6,795 bases of DNA from Acidimicrobiales bacterium (GTDB taxonomy: Bacteria; Actinomycetota; Acidimicrobiia; Acidimicrobiales; Acidimicrobilacustridaceae). The DNA lies in the NCBI GenBank assembly GCA_023261915.1, contig JALRFT010000314.1:1-6795 (forward strand), written 5' to 3'. A program made the position numbers and the translations under genes. The notes under the pieces are model-generated. The model was not told where the DNA came from. It searched no databases and worked only from the letters and a program-made list of their open reading frames with translations. Positions 6,284-6,795 of the stretch are shown piece after piece. The first letter of the stretch is position 1. Each line of letters opens with the position of its first letter.

Positions 6284-6759
6284 CAGTTGGCGGTGGCGGC
6301 GCCGCCCCCGGTGATCGTGGCGAGCGCCTCGGCCTGGTGGGCGGTGGCCTTGAACTGCGACGAGAATCGCTTGCGCACCACACCCTCGGGGTCGATCACG
6401 AACGTGACCCTACCGGGGATGAGTCCGAGGGTCCGGCCGATGCCCCATTGCTTGCGCACCGACCCACCACCGTCGCTCAAGAGAGTGAAGGGGAGGTTGT
6501 GCTTGGCCGCGAACGCCCGGTGGGACTCGGGGGAGTCGGAACTGATGCCGACCACCGTGGCGCCGGCATCGACGAAGTCCTCGTAGTTGTCGCGGAAGGC
6601 ACAGGACTCGGCGGTGCAACCCGGTGTGTCGTCCTTTGGGTAGAAGTACACAACCACCCAGCCGCCACGCAGCGTCGAGAGGGTGACGGGTGTGCCGTCG
6701 GCGTCGGGGAGAGTGAAGTCGGTGGCCGGCTGGCCTTCGGAGAGAGCGGCGGGTGCCAT
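6283..6759 (-). CDS. bcp: Thioredoxin-dependent thiol peroxidase, Bcp/PrxQ-type peroxiredoxin
   Basis: This cytosolic peroxiredoxin reduces H2O2 and organic hydroperoxides, and is normally recycled by thioredoxin. The 158-residue product has the thioredoxin-like fold signature YFYPKDDTPGC (38-48). The peroxidatic Cys48 sits in TPGCTAESCAFRD, with the resolving cysteine five residues on (Cys53), the classic PrxQ pairing. Other conserved segments are GISSDSPESH (71-80), LPFTLLSDGGG (89-99) and GRVTFVID (116-123), whose Arg117 is the likely active-site arginine. Length is usual for Bcp, and the Ala/Gly-rich tail is unremarkable. The ATG at 6759 has a GAGGT Shine-Dalgarno seven bases upstream. 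It is the first visible gene of the minus-strand block and is coupled to the FAD oxidoreductase by a TGATG junction. This suggests it removes peroxide made by that enzyme, although Bcp is also a general housekeeping protein. Confidence 0.94.
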   Translation of the reverse strand: MAPAALSEGQPATDFTLPDADGTPVTLSTLRGGWVVVYFYPKDDTPGCTAESCAFRDNYEDFVDAGATVVGISSDSPESHRAFAAKHNLPFTLLSDGGGSVRKQWGIGRTLGLIPGRVTFVIDPEGVVRKRFSSQFKATAHQAEALATITGGGAATAN

Positions 6760-6766
6760 GGGAGAG

Positions 6767-6771
6767 ACCTC
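6767..6771 (-). promoter_or_regulatory. Shine-Dalgarno for bcp
   Basis: On the minus strand the bases read GAGGT, seven bases before the ATG at 6759. This is the clearest ribosome binding site in the window. It supports this start codon and suggests bcp opens the visible operon, since the downstream overlapping genes lack comparable sites. Confidence 0.65.
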
Positions 6772-6795
6772 GTGGAGCGGTGGGATGTTTGGTGT

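Overview
This window is a compact, GC-rich bacterial segment with seven genes: six complete, plus the 3' end of a seventh at the left edge. Gaps are tiny: 10 bp and 4 bp between convergent stops, and 1 to 4 bp overlaps inside the operons. The only sizeable non-coding stretch is about 160 bp, between queC and the plus-strand sigma-like gene. Most codons end in G or C, GTG is used as a start, and Shine-Dalgarno sequences are mostly weak or absent. The sequence reads most like a high-GC actinobacterium, possibly of the Acidimicrobiia. That placement is an inference from composition and protein style, not from a marker gene.

Left part (1-1614). The plus-strand C-terminal fragment of a membrane-anchored protein converges on a minus-strand queC-queE pair with a GTGA overlap. 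QueC and QueE are two enzymes of the 7-deazaguanine (preQ0) pathway. They act in order: QueE makes 7-carboxy-7-deazaguanine and QueC converts it to preQ0. No queD, queF, tgt or dpdA is visible, so the end use of preQ0 (queuosine in tRNA, DNA modification or a secondary metabolite) cannot be read here.

Middle (1615-2543). A short divergent intergenic region is followed by a plus-strand gene whose product resembles a divergent ECF-type sigma factor, with a region-2-like helical part and a C-terminal region-4-like helix-turn-helix. It ends 4 bp from the convergent end of the next block.

Right part (2548-6759, minus strand, transcribed right to left). This block runs Bcp/PrxQ-type peroxiredoxin, FAD-dependent oxidoreductase (TIGR03364-like), phosphonatase-like HAD hydrolase (TIGR03351-like), then a short alpha-glucan phosphorylase. 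The first three are translationally coupled (TGATG and ATGA junctions). The FAD/HAD pair is a known but incompletely understood phosphonate-catabolic cassette. The oxidase is expected to deaminate an aminophosphonate to a 2-oxoethylphosphonate-type aldehyde, and the HAD enzyme, with its PhnX-like Schiff-base lysine, to cleave the C-P bond and release phosphate. An oxidase of this family would normally release H2O2, so a coupled thiol peroxidase as first gene makes functional sense. The alpha-glucan phosphorylase at the end of the block consumes phosphate; whether it is functionally linked or merely co-transcribed is open.

The peroxidase-oxidase-phosphonatase operon is the most interesting feature. 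No RNA gene, mobile element, CRISPR array or convincing terminator was seen.
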